A stretch of DNA of 64,000 nt from Sphaerolaimus hirsutus (Eukaryota > Nematoda > Chromadorea > Monhysterida > Sphaerolaimidae), in the NCBI GenBank assembly GCA_964036195.1, contig OZ038450.1, positions 9,798,701 to 9,862,700 of the forward strand, in the 5' to 3' direction. Below, piece after piece: positions 22,265 to 32,189 of this stretch. The position numbers and the translations under genes are program-made. Each line of letters opens with the position of its first letter. Position 1 is the stretch's first letter. The notes under the pieces are model-generated. The model searched no databases. It worked only from the letters and a program-made list of their open reading frames with translations, and was not told the origin of the DNA.

Positions 22265-22742
22265 CTGAAAATGTGGGCAGTAGAAGAAATAGAATTGGTA
22301 TTCATAATATATATGTATAATATACTCCAGAGACATGACACCTAACAATGAAATCTATCATATCCCATCTGAATAAAAGAACAAACATGAAAAAAATTCA
22401 TCACATTTTATCAAAGCAATTTGATAAATATGAAGAAAAAAAGTTATGTTTGTTCTATTATTCATATGACATTTCTGACATTTCATGGTAGTTTCTCAGT
22501 GTAAGGTGTCATGTCGCTGCAGTATACACCGAGGGTGTGTCGGTGCACAAGTAAACCTGGTGCACAAGTAGCAAAAGTAGTACAAGGGCGCCATTGTGCG
22601 GATTACATTGGCGCCCTCAAAAGGCAGCACCATTCCATCACTAATCATGTGTGTATTTGATCTTTTTGGAGGGGGGCTCACAGGGGTTCAATATATGGGG
22701 GTTTTCAAGCTTTAGAAGGAAAAAAAGGGAAAAATAGCTAGG

Positions 22743-23867
22743 TACATACACTGGTGTTGGCTTGGCTTTGGACACTTGGTCAATTTTTATAAAAAAACTT
22801 CATTCCGCCGGAACTATATAACTCCCGAACTATATTGTCTAAAAATGCCATGGAACACCCCCCAGTATAACGCCATGTGGGCTGCGTAAGAGGCCCACAC
22901 ATTTTTTTATACATTTCATTGCTGACTTGGGTTCGGACACTTCCTTCATGTAGCTGTAAATCTGTCTTTCAAGGCCGGATTTGGGGTTGAAGACTCTGGC
23001 TAGCTGCCAGAGTCCAATTCCTTTAAAAAATCAGATTAGGATAGACTTTTTTACCTCATGCTTCTCGATAGTTGTTGTGTGAGTTATCATTTTCCTCAGT
23101 TCCTCACACATGTGCATCACTCAAGCACAGTTGGCAAGCGATTTTGGGCATTCAGCAGTGTGAAGGGCACTGGGAACAACCAGGACAGTTAGAGGGGGTT
23201 GCGGGGATCTTTTATACACACCCCTATTCAAGGAAACCTTCCTAAACTAGAGGCATTTAAGTCCAAAAAATAATTGTGTGTATGTTACCTTTTTACTACT
23301 AAATTTTTACATTTTTTGAATTTTACATTTTTGCTCTTAAGCGTCTTGAGTTTGGGGGGTTTCCTTGAATAGGGGTGAGAATAAAAAAATCCCCACAACC
23401 GCCTGTAATTGTCCTGGTTGTTCCCAGTGCCCTACACACTGCTGAATTCCCAAAATCGCATGCAAACTGTGCTTGAATGATGCACATGTGTGAGGAACTG
23501 AGGAAAATGATTGTTAACTCAACCAACAACTATCAAGAATAAGTCTTTCCTAATCTGATTAATTAAAAGAATTGGACTCTGGCAACTAGCCAGAGTCAAA
23601 ATCTGGCCTTGAAAGACAGATTTACTGCTACATAAAGGAAGTGTCCGAACCCAAGTCAGCAACAAAATTTTGTATAAAAAAATGTGTGGGCCACTTACAC
23701 GGCCCACATGGCATTATACTGGGGGGTGTCCCATGTCTTTTGTAGTCACACGTTTTGGCTTTATTTCGGTACCGGCCACAATTTTCTGAGATAATAGTTC
23801 TGGCGGAATAAAGCTTTTTATAAAAAATTTCTAAGTGTTCGAACCCAAGCCAACACCGGTGTATGTA
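22743..23867. mobile_element. 1.13-kb foldback element in a gene B intron
   Basis: Arms of about 480-500 bp, from TACATACACTGGTGTTGGC to its complement ending CCGGTGTATGTA. The loop is around 23250-23330. The flanks ATAGCTAGG and GATAGCTGG are similar, but that motif is common here. Not related in sequence to the 15.1-16.3 kb palindrome despite equal length. Confidence 0.8.
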
Positions 23868-23999
23868 GATAGCTGGAGCGTGTCGGGGGTAAGCCAACCC
23901 CTCACACTGAAACACCTGCAGTGCCCATGAAGACCCAGTGCTTATGAGAACCGTACCTAAAAGAACCGGGTCTAAATCAGCATCAGACAGACACCAGGT

Positions 24000-24050
24000 T
24001 AACTCAAAAAAGCGATCCCGATCCCAAAAATTTAATCAAGTTTGAACCAT
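24000..24050. mobile_element. ATCCCG-family end fragment
   Basis: GCGATCCCGATCCC, then CAAGTTTGAACCATA: the right end of an older copy. The next element sits directly beside it. Confidence 0.5.
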
Positions 24051-24059
24051 ACAACCAAG

Positions 24060-24597
24060 TAGGGTCCAAACAGGATCCCAATCCCGGATCCCGTGAAATT
24101 CCAGGATTTACCAGTCCCGATCCCGATCCCAAAACCCCAATCCCGATTCCGAAACCACAATCCCAGTCCCGAAATCCAAAAATACCAATCCCGATCCCGA
24201 GAAACTCCCAAGTCCGGGATCCCGATCCCAGAAAAATTAGTGGAAATTATAAAAAGTGAAATAATGATGTTTTTGCATGCAAAAAAGAGGATGCAAACAC
24301 CCCAGTGTCAATTTTAAGCCACTTTTCTGGCATCCAACAGTGTTTTGAGACCTTTATGAACAACTGTGAATGCCAGAAAAATGGCCAAAATCTCTATCCC
24401 TAGAACCCAATCCCGATCCCGGAAAAATGCCAATCACAATCCTGATCCCTATACCGTGACCCCAATACCGGCCAATCCCGATCCCGAAATCTCAAAAAAC
24501 CAATCCCGATCCTGAAACCCCAATTCCGATCCTGAAATCTCAAAAAGTGAATCCTGATCCCAATCCCGAAAACTCAATCCATCCCGTTTGAACCCTA
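24060..24597. mobile_element. hAT-type element, ATCCCG family
   Basis: Left TAGGGTCCAAACAGGATCCC, right CATCCCGTTTGAACCCTA, flanked by perfect copies of CAACCAAG (24052-24059 and 24598-24605). CGATCCC arrays lie on both sides of a unique centre (AGTGTTTTGAGACCTTTATG) also present at 37200. Confidence 0.9.
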
Positions 24598-24639
24598 CAA
24601 CCAAGTTCAGGTGAAACTTCAAAAAAGATGCACCACACT

Positions 24640-24900
24640 AATTAAATAACCTGCACTTTTTATGGGGAGGGCAGCTTGGCTGAATAATCCGCCTGCGAGG
24701 TGCAGACTTTTGTCCTTCGACCATGTTCTGCACAGCAGCCATGCTGCCAGTGGCGGAATTTTTCGACTGCACGTTTTTGGCGCGTGTCAGGTCATCAATA
24801 TTGCCACCATCGAAAGCGCCTGCATTGCGAAAAACATTGCCAAAAGCCACATGAACATTTCGAGATGAAACAGAGCAATTTTGTTCTGCAACCGACCAAG
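24640..24900 (-). CDS. Possible gene B coding remnant
   Basis: A minus-strand frame with GAFDGGNIDDLTRAKNVQSK and SMAAVQNMVEGQKSAP follows an acceptor-like AATGCAG, but its phase fits neither neighbour. It may be a displaced exon or another gene's relic. Confidence 0.3.
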
Positions 24901-25065
24901 TTCCTTTCTACCGGCAGTGGCGCCATCTGCACATGGAGTCAGCAGCTCTTGATTGCCAGAAGTGCCCTGTTTCATGTTGTTGCTGCCACAGTTTAAATCC
25001 TTTGGTGCCAGACTTTCGCGTCATTGTTGCTTTGGCGTCTGCATTGTTGGGTTCAATTAAAATAC

Positions 25066-25265
25066 ATATGCATTTGCCTTGCCATGAACAATGGGCAGTA
25101 GGTCCTGGACCTTAGCGGCCAGCACAGGCCAACTGCCAAACGGGGGCAGCTGGGGCGGCTGGAACGGGGGCGGCTCCACGGTCTCCATAAGAAAGTTGGG
25201 ATACTGTTTGAGAGGGAAGTGCTCACACAGCCAGTCCAACGCTTTTTTGATGTGTGCAGCGGGGC
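25066..25265 (-). CDS. Gene B exon
   Basis: Acceptor AATCTTGCAG, donor GCATAT|GTATTT. 200 nt: 2 nt plus 66 codons. Peptide PAAHIKKALDWLCEHFPLKQ, then PPPFQPPQLPPFGSW and KVQDLLPIVHG. The ALDWLCEHFP start is helix-like; no family assigned. Confidence 0.65.
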
Positions 25266-25304
25266 CTGCAAGATTGAAGGTAGGTTCTGTTGTGTGCAGC
25301 ACAC

Positions 25305-25487
25305 AGGCCGCACACACGCTAGTTGACATTGACACCAAATGTCAACTGGTTCTGTTCCCATTCAAATCTTGCGGTTGAATGTCATTCATCGGCTCATCAG
25401 CAAAATATGAATTGGGATCGGCACCAGTTGACATTTGTCGATGTGTTGATGTAAAAGGTGTCGATGTCAATTAGCGTGTGCAGGCCC
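25305..25487. mobile_element. MITE with GGCCNACACACGCTAG ends
   Basis: Ends GGCCGCACACACGCTAGTTG and its complement ATTAGCGTGTGCAGGCC enclose TGTCAACTGG units. A second copy is at 30824-30986. Confidence 0.65.
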
Positions 25488-25850
25488 CATTGCAGTGAAT
25501 AAAAAAAAAGTTCTTAAAAACTTAACAACCAACCTAAAAACCTCAAAATCTCAAATAATTCCATAAAAACCTAACAACTGACCTATAAACCTCAAAATCT
25601 CATGCTGATGGGGCACACATGGCACAATGTGATTAGTGATGCTCACCCCTCCACATTCACGCATCATTTCAAACACATTGGCACCATTCTTCACCAGCAC
25701 TTCTTGAACCAAATGAGCTGGGATTGCAATTTCTTGATGGTGTGTCACCGGGCACTGCAATTTCCTGGTGGACAGTCGACGGGCATGCTGCAATACAGGC
25801 AAATAATTTCACATGAACAGTTAATTTGTGACAATAAATCTCCCCAGAAC

Positions 25851-26312
25851 TAGGGTTCAAACAGGATTACAATCATGAATCCTAAAAAATATGGAAACAA
25901 AGGGGATCCCGACTATGGTCCAAACAGGATCCCGAAATCTGAAAAAAACGCAATCCCGATCAGGAAGGGTCAATCCCGACCGGCGCTGAGCCGGTGCCCA
26001 AGTACACCTGGTGCCCAAGTAAAGTGGCCGTACTTGGGCACTGGGCAGCTCTTTACTTGTGCACTGGGCAGATGTTTACTTGGGCAATGGGCAGGTGCAA
26101 GCACCCTGCCTTACGCCTGCAGGGCTGCACATCCTTCCTGAACCCTGCCCAGTGCACAAGTATGGGAGCAATACTTGCCCTGTAAAATGTCAAATGTCAA
26201 ATGGCAAATGGCATGTGAAGTGTAAAAAATTATGAATGCAGATTGATACCGAAATTTTTTAAAATCAAATTCTGATCCTGAAAAGTCAGTCCAGCATGAA
26301 GTCAGAGCCCTT
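25851..26312. mobile_element. hAT-type element, ATCCCG family, degraded
   Basis: Left TAGGGTTCAAACAGGAT; right end decayed to GTCAGAGCCCTT. Flanked by perfect copies of CCCAGAAC (25843-25850 and 26313-26320). Inside are GATCCCG units and a TGGGCAC / GTACTTGGGCA repeat (25990-26160). Confidence 0.75.
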
Positions 26313-26329
26313 CCCAGAACTGACCATTT

Positions 26330-26631
26330 CAGTCTGCAACTGCAGCGACATGAGCATTGTCTGACAATGGCCTATGCTTGACAGGGAGTTTTTTTATGGG
26401 AGTTTGAGTCTTTTTGTTGCGGGTTCTTTTCTCAGGTGTTTTTTTGTCATTGGGGGTCTTTTTGTTGGCAGCGTTGTCAGCAGTGAGCAGCAGCTGCCGC
26501 GGACTCCATTTGACATCATCGTCGTCGCGCGGGAGTTGCCCCAGGGGAGGCGTTGTGCACGTACGCCTCTCGTTGTTTCGACGCAGGGACCACGGCCTGG
26601 AGTGCCAATGTGCCGTTCTCACTTTGGGGGC
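26330..26631 (-). CDS. Gene B exon (Lys-rich, basic)
   Basis: Acceptor TTTTTGCAG at 26632. Read in phase 0 from the previous exon it gives APKVRTAHWHSRPWSLRR, then DDDDVKWSPRQLLLTADNAA and NKKTPNDKKTPEKRTRNKK, stopping at TGA near 26330. The donor is unclear, and the hAT-type insertion at 26312 sits next to it. Confidence 0.55.
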
Positions 26632-26884
26632 CTGCAAAAACAATGAAAATATGTTTTAAAGTAAATTTTATTATTTCAGTGTAAATTTTGGAAGGGATAT
26701 TTTGAGGGGGAGGGGGGGGGTTCATTATTCATTCAGAAACTTGAGTGAAATTCGAAGTAAAAAGAGTAAGCTTTTTATACCCAAAAGCCAAAATAAATTG
26801 AGAAATTATATATCGGGATACGTAAAGTTGTACACAAATTAGCGTATTTGGGATGTAAGTGGCATCAATACATTCCATACATGA

Positions 26885-26948
26885 TGTACATAATGTATTT
26901 CGAGAAGGGAGGGGTTCATTCAAGGGGGGGTTTTTAAGTAATACGGTA
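26885..26948. mobile_element. TACCGTATT-family right-end fragment
   Basis: GGTTCATTCAAGG and GTAATACGGTAA; no left end. Confidence 0.45.
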
Positions 26949-27114
26949 ATCTTCTTATGTTTTTTGAACTCAGTAGCTATGCAAGTGGGGAGAGTGGGGC
27001 AGCGATTCATGTATTGGCAGCAGCGCATGCGCAAAATATTTCCAGTGCTCTTTGTTTCCCCCAGCTGCTGGGTAATTGATTTACAATAAATGAAATAAAA
27101 AAACTTCAACTAAC

Positions 27115-27246
27115 ATCATCATCTTCCAGCATCTCTATGAGCGACACTGCTGAAATGTCAGAATTGTCGTCATCTGGTTCCATACCGTCAAGTGCAGAGA
27201 TCTGGCGTTCGGCGCTATCACGCAGCAAAATTCCCAATTCATGCAT
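27115..27246 (-). CDS. Gene B exon (acidic)
   Basis: 132 nt, phase 0 at both ends, acceptor TGTCCTCAG, donor GATGAT|GTTAGT. Peptide MHELGILLRDSAERQISALD, MEPDDDNSD, LIEMLEDDD. Confidence 0.7.
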
Positions 27247-27442
27247 CTGAGGACAGTCCCAAGCACTATCAAGTATTATGCCACATGTCAAATTTCATGT
27301 AAAATGTGTATCAAGAGAAAAAGAAAAGATTTTTTAATTTATAGTGAAGTTTGCATGAAAATTTTACAAATTTGTAGTGATTTGTAGTCATTTTCTGTGT
27401 CATTTGACATTTGACATTTTAAACAGGGTTTGGGACCGGCAC

Positions 27443-27823
27443 CTGCGACATATTCATCTTCACATAGATGTGCTCCATCAGGTGCAAATGCAGCAGAAAA
27501 ATCTCCGGGATTCGGTGGCAGTCAAAACATGCACCCTGTGCGTGTTTGCTCTGTCGCGTATTCTGTGGCAGCACTGTTTTGGAAGCGCGCAAATTGGTAA
27601 CCTGCCGAACATCATCAGCTAGCTGGACCGCAATTTTGCGCTTGTTGTCCGGTGTCAATTTGGTGAAAATGTCCCTGCCGATTGCGCGCAACTCGTTCAG
27701 CACTTGCAACGGTATAGAGCAACAGTCCTTGCAACGGGGCACGTGACTGCTAAATGCAACAGCCACGTCATCTGTGTCCCGCATATTGTCGGAGCGTACG
27801 GATATGTCGCCGGTGTTCGAATT
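27443..27823 (-). CDS. Gene B exon with paired cysteines
   Basis: 381 nt, phase 0 at both ends, acceptor CCTTCTCAG, donor TCGCAG|GTGCCG. Peptide NSNTGDISVRSDNMRD, VPRCKDCCSIPLQVLNEL, RDIFTKLTPDNKRKIAVQL and ACFDCHRIPEIFLLHLHL. The CxxCC and CxxCH pairs could bind zinc (inference). A GACATTTGACA repeat abuts the donor. Confidence 0.75.
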
Positions 27824-28168
27824 CTGAGAAGGTAGTAATTGCCATCACAAAAAAAAACAAAAAAACACATTTGCAGCTTGTGCCAACAATGTGCCAACGA
27901 TCTGTCGGAAGATGCACGCACTGATTTAGGTCTATTTGTCAGTTCGGGTCCCTGCTGTCTTTGTGGGGGGCTGGCTCAATTTACAGGTTTTTTCAAGGTC
28001 TAGAAGGAATGGATAAAAATACAAAAAATGGAAAAAATACGATAATACACATACATTCGTCGAGGACACCAACGCCTGCTGTTCTATTTGTGGTGCCTTC
28101 ATTAGTCAAATTCTTTCAGTCCTGTTGCCTTGGTGCCTGACAGTGTACTGCCACCCTCGCTTTGACAC

Positions 28169-28237
28169 CTTGTTCACCAGGTGTATCAACATGCGGATTC
28201 CTTCCAAGCCGTCGGGCGCATAAATGGGGGGAGAACC
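28169..28237 (-). CDS. Gene B small exon
   Basis: 69 nt, phase 0 at both ends: GSPPIYAPDGLEGIRMLIHL plus VNK. Acceptor AATGCAG, donor AACAAG|GTGTCA. Confidence 0.6.
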
Positions 28238-28341
28238 CTGCATTGAAATGAATTTTTACATATTGCAAGTGAGTCATTATGAGAAATTAATTTTTTAGAA
28301 ACTCAACGGTTAAAATTCCTACTAGACGTTTTTTTACACAT

Positions 28342-28440
28342 ACCGTATTACCTCGAATTACCCCCCTAAAATTTCGCTATGTAAATAATAACCCCCACCC
28401 CCTCGAAATACCCCCCCCCAAGTTTAGTGTAAACAGAATG
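28342..28440. mobile_element. TACCGTATT-family left-end fragment
   Basis: TACCGTATTACCTCGAATTA followed by AATAACCCCCA units; the right end is missing. Confidence 0.5.
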
Positions 28441-28482
28441 TACACGACAAATACCAGGGGGGTCAAATCACTGCGAGCAGAC

Positions 28483-28586
28483 CTGCTTTTTGTGCCCTTC
28501 CACCATTCTGCCGGCCTCGTTCACATAGCGCACAGGTTCACCGGCTTTGGCCACCTCTCCGTGGATGTGTCTGTTTGTTTTTGCCA
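28483..28586 (-). CDS. Gene B exon
   Basis: Acceptor TCGCTGCAG, donor AAGCAG|GTCTGC. 104 nt: 2 nt plus 34 codons. Peptide AKTNRHIHGEVAKAGEPVRY and NEAGRMVEGHKKQ. Phases fit exons 30255 and 28237. Confidence 0.7.
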
Positions 28587-28634
28587 CTGCAGCGAAATAT
28601 TATATTGCAAAAAATGTACCGTAATTCAGGAGAG

Positions 28635-29117
28635 TAGAGTGTCTAAAAAATCTACCCAGAAAGAAATGCACTAGCTTGGAAAACTAAAAAATACAGCAGC
28701 CAGAAAAAGGAAAACAAGGCCAGAAAAATGAAATTTGCATGGAAAAATTGCTGAAATTTAGCTGGAAAAATAAAAAGTTTGCTGAAATTAGCTGTAAATA
28801 TTGAAATTAGCTGCAAAGGCTAAAAATTTTGATGGAAAATGTAGAAAATTCACATAATTGAACACCTGCATTCATGTTTACCAGTTTGGCTGAAGCTGAA
28901 AACAGACAGTTGAGCCAGAATAAGTAAATATGAGGCAAAAAAAAACAGAAAAAGAAAACAGAGCCAGAAAATGGAAAAGTTGGAAAAACATCAAATATAG
29001 CCGGTACACCAAAAAGTGCGGTAAAACTGGAAATTGCATCAGAAAACAGAAAAAGCCAGAAAAACAGAACTGAAAAAATTTGGCTGCAGATAGCAGAAAC
29101 AGAAAAAGGAAATCCCT
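28635..29117. mobile_element. Diverged GGAAACGG-family element
   Basis: CAGAAAAAGGAAAAC-type units flank a centre (ACCTGCATTCATGTTTACCA) shared with the intact element at 45872-46430. It ends ATCCCTA at 29117. Flanks do not match. Confidence 0.55.
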
Positions 29118-29264
29118 AGTCACCATACAGAAGATTTCAACTACCCAGCAGCAGTGCCAACAGCAATAATTCATTCAAAATTGTGGCGTAAATTTACAAT
29201 ACAAAAATGAAACAATCCTAACATTTGCCGTAGTGGACAAAGGCCAACTCGCCAACCCCACCCC

Positions 29265-29670
29265 CAAACTGCCCAGCTATCTATCCCAGAGGCAAAATTT
29301 TGTCCTATTACCCTCCAAACCCCCTCTCAAATCAGCCAGCTATCTACTTATCTGGAGCAATTTTTGAGAAAACTTTACCCCAATGTTCACTCAAAATCTC
29401 TATATTACATACCTTTTTATATATTTCAATTCCAAAATCATACTTATGGTTCCCATTTGCCTATTTTCAGCTATTTTTAGTACTATATGCTCTTGTATAC
29501 CCAATTTGATATATTTTACACCTACTTTCAGCAATTTTTCTCCCTTTTATTCCTTCTACGTGCCGAAAAAGCGTATATATTGAACCATCACAACCCCCCC
29601 CCCAGAAAATGTTTCAGCTATCTATTCCTCCGGAGGAGCGATTTGCTATCTATCCAACCATTCGATGGGT
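29265..29670. mobile_element. ATCTATC-family copy without terminal ends
   Basis: CAGCTATCTATCCCAGAGGC, TCTGGAGCAATTTTTGAGAA and CTCCGGAGGAGCGATTTGC in family order, with C-runs. Confidence 0.6.
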
Positions 29671-29889
29671 TAAAATTCATATGTAAATTTAAAATGTAAT
29701 AATAAATAATATACATACATTAAAAAAGACATTCATTCAATAATTTTCCACTCTAGGAATTTTTCAGAAAATCTTATTGATGGGACAAACTAAATTGTTG
29801 TATAGTTGTAGTACCCCCAGACACGTAAACACGCTAACCATGTAGGCCTGGTAGACATGTATTTCTACCCACAGGGCATTTAGTGCCAT

Positions 29890-30125
29890 CATATATTTAT
29901 GTTCAACTGGGAGGAGTGCATGGCTGGCCAGATGTACACGCTCAGTGTGTGGTTTGACAGTGGTCAATGGTTGATTTTTTATATTGTAAATAGCTGTTTA
30001 TGTTAAAAATAAATATTGCATAAATACATGTATTTATTTATACATTAAACACCTATTTACAATAAATAAAATTTCACCGTGACAATTGTCAAACCACCCG
30101 CTGGACATGTACACCCGGTGACCAT
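29890..30125. repeat. Inverted repeat in a gene B intron
   Basis: GTGTGGTTTGACAGTGGTC faces GACAATTGTCAAACCACCC. Inside, TTGTAAATAG faces CTATTTACAA. A foldback MITE is likely. Confidence 0.5.
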
Positions 30126-30132
30126 GTACTCA

Positions 30133-30255
30133 CGCTCGCTGGACATATATGACGGCGCTGCATGGCTGGCTAGTGGGTAGAAAGAAATGTCCACCAGCCG
30201 CACAATACGGCCAGCGGGTTTAATGTCCATGGGCACATGGTGCATAAATGCACTT
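30133..30255 (-). CDS. Gene B exon
   Basis: Acceptor CTTTTAG, donor GCGAGC|GTGAGT. Peptide SAFMHHVPMDIKPAGRIVRL and FYPLASHAAPSYMSSE. Exit phase (1 nt) fits exon 28586. Confidence 0.65.
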
Positions 30256-30292
30256 CTAAAAGAGAATTTTAAATTTTTAAATTAAAACATAC

Positions 30293-30473
30293 AGTGTTGC
30301 AATCCCTGTGGCTTGCATACACGGCATACAAGGAGCCCCCGCGGACACTGAGAAATTTGTCTTTCATCTGTTGAGAGGAACCTTTGGGCACAGGAATAAC
30401 ATGACTAGTGCGGCTGGCTGGCAATATCCATGAAAACCATCTCTTTGTTCCATTTTGAGTATCTGCTGTGATC
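30293..30473 (-). CDS. Gene B exon, donor uncertain
   Basis: Acceptor AAATGCAG. Peptide ITADTQNGTKRWFSWILPAS, VIPVPKGSSQQMKDKFLSV. The donor could be ACT|GTATGT at 30293 or CTT|GTATGC at 30330; only the second fits the next exon's phase. Confidence 0.6.
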
Positions 30474-30615
30474 CTGCATTTAAAAATAAAACCAGTTTAA
30501 ATTCAATTTACAATAAAATAGTAAAAAAGTACAGCTGCGGGGTTTCCGATAGATAGTAAATCACTCTTCCTCACAGATAGATGACAAGAATACAGTTGAA
30601 AACTACTGTTTAAAC

Positions 30616-30720
30616 CAGGGGTCTCCGAAATTTTGACCGTTGACCAAAAGGAACGTTAAAAATTTGTCAGGTGAATGCCCTACCCTACAAAATCTGTAGG
30701 GAGAATTAAATCTGTAGGGA
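30616..30720. mobile_element. CAGGGGTCTCC-family end fragment
   Basis: CAGGGGTCTCCGAAATTTTG at 30616, then a decayed sequence with AATCTGTAGGGA repeated three times. Confidence 0.45.
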
Positions 30721-30823
30721 GAATTAAATATGTAGGGAAAATTAAATCTGGTCCCTGGCTGTTTATGTCAGCCTACCCGGCCGTAAAGTACACCCAGCTG
30801 TAAAGTACGGGGTGCTGCTACAT

Positions 30824-30986
30824 TGGCCCTACACACGCTAGTTGACATCGACACCAATGTCAACTGGTTCTGTTCCCAATTCAAAGAATGCCTTTCAATG
30901 TCATTTGTCCACTCATTGGCAAGCTTTGAATCGGGATTAGCACCAGTTGACATTTGGTGTAGATGTCAACTAGCATGTGTGGGCCC
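30824..30986. mobile_element. MITE with GGCCNACACACGCTAG ends, copy 2
   Basis: GGCCCTACACACGCTAGTTG and its counterpart CTAGCATGTGTGGGCC, with TGTCAACTGG inside. Confidence 0.65.
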
Positions 30987-31084
30987 ATTACGACTGGCCA
31001 AGCATCATTACAGCTGGGTTTACTTTATGGCCGGGTTTACTTTATGGCCGGGTTTACATTCCAGCCAAGCGGGGGGATTTACTG

Positions 31085-31255
31085 TTTGTTTATACTATTC
31101 TTCTACGTTTTTTCACTTTATTACACTTTTTCAAGTGATCTTTGGATTTGAGTAAATTGAAAAAAGTTGAGCAATGCCATTGGTCAACTTATTTTAACTT
31201 TACTCAAATGCAAAAATCACTTGAAAAAATGTAATAAAGTGAAAAAAAACATAAA
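31085..31255. mobile_element. Small foldback element, copy 2
   Basis: CAAGTGATCTTTGGATTTGA faces CTCAAATGCAAAAATCACTTG; related to 20545-20712. Confidence 0.65.
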
Positions 31256-31554
31256 TGTTGCCGGCAAAATAATAAACCCCCATGGGGGTATTTAGGGTAA
31301 TATGAGGGTGTTAATTGAAGACTTTTTATCATTGTCAGAAATTTTCATATGGATCGTAGTAAAAAGTAGGCATTTGTGTACCAAAAATGGGGTTATAAAT
31401 GTGTGTTGTGTCCAAAGAGGATATATTTGGACATAAAAATGTAGATTTCTGTGTGACATTTAAAAAAATTTCAGTGTTATCTAGTTGACATCCAGTTGAC
31501 ATGAATTCCAAGTGTCAACTACCTAAATGGAACGCCCTTTGAACCTCACTCTAC

Positions 31555-31682
31555 CTGCATCCATATGTAAGGGCGCACAAGAATTTCTTTGGCCAGGATG
31601 TGATGCTCCTGTAGGTTGAGTTCAGTCCCAGAAAACCTCGCCATCTGGCCCAACGCGGCGGATAAGGTCTTGCAGAATATAC
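31555..31682 (-). CDS. Gene B, most upstream exon found
   Basis: Acceptor CATTTGCAG, donor ATGCAG|GTAGAG. 128 nt: 2 nt plus 42 codons. Peptide IFCKTLSAALGQMARFSGTE and HHILAKEILVRPYIWMQ. The next exon's phase does not fit, so one exon is probably missing. Confidence 0.55.
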
Positions 31683-31734
31683 CTGCAAATGGATTTTCTG
31701 GTACAATAAAGATACATTTTCAAAGCACTGGCGA

Positions 31735-32040
31735 TGGCAAGCGCTTTTTAAAAAAAAAGCGCAGAGTAAGCAGCGTTTTTAAAAAACACTGCTTTTAAAA
31801 AAAGTGCAGAGTAAGCGGTGTTTTAAAAAACACCGCATTTTAGAAGAGCGCAGAGTAAGTGGCATTTTTTTTAAACACTGCTTTAAAAAAAACGCTGGGA
31901 ACATGACACTTTTTAAAAAAAAATCTGCTTTTTAACAAATAAGGCACAAACATTCCCGGCGTTTTTTTAAAAGGTGCAAGGGTCCAAGTGCTTTTTTCAA
32001 AACACATTGCAATTTTAAAAAGCGCTTTCTTTGATGATCC
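31735..32040. mobile_element. AAAAGCGC-family array
   Basis: Starts GATGGCAAGCGCTTTTT and holds about 12 units of AAAAAAGCGC/AACACTGC type. Ends are unclear. Confidence 0.55.
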
Positions 32041-32189
32041 AGTCAAGGCAAAAAAAAAATGAGAAGGGGACTGACTTCGTTTTTTTCTTGAGGATTCTGG
32101 CATGCCCCGTGACTGCAGCCAAAACCCGCGCTCAGTAGCCACTTTGTGCATTCCCGTCGCCCCCCCCCCTGACCGCCCTATTGGTGCTG

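Larger units (their letters stand above)
17354..31682 (-). other. Gene B: multi-exon gene, product unrecognised
   Basis: At least 17 minus-strand exons, listed separately, read from 31682 down to the stop at 17354. Exons 20448 to 17354 all join in consistent phase, as do 30255 to about 26330. Links at 31555/30473, 26330/25265 and 22091/21676 are unresolved. The predicted protein has a Cys-containing segment (CKDCC...CFDCH), an acidic patch (MEPDDDNSD, EMLEDDD), a Lys-rich segment (NKKTPNDKKTPEKRTRNKK), a Lys-Ala-Gly-Thr repeat, Pro-rich stretches and an acidic end DPDLDDLLPEED. This composition suggests a large, partly disordered nuclear protein, but I know no family that fits. Introns are packed with MITEs. 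One 1-nt shift (exon 17515-17792) leaves open decay or sequence error. Confidence 0.7.

Noticed and set aside
24060..24597. CRISPR-like array of CGATCCC repeats
   Set aside because: There are no spacers of constant length, no cas genes and a eukaryotic context; it is a transposon subterminal array.
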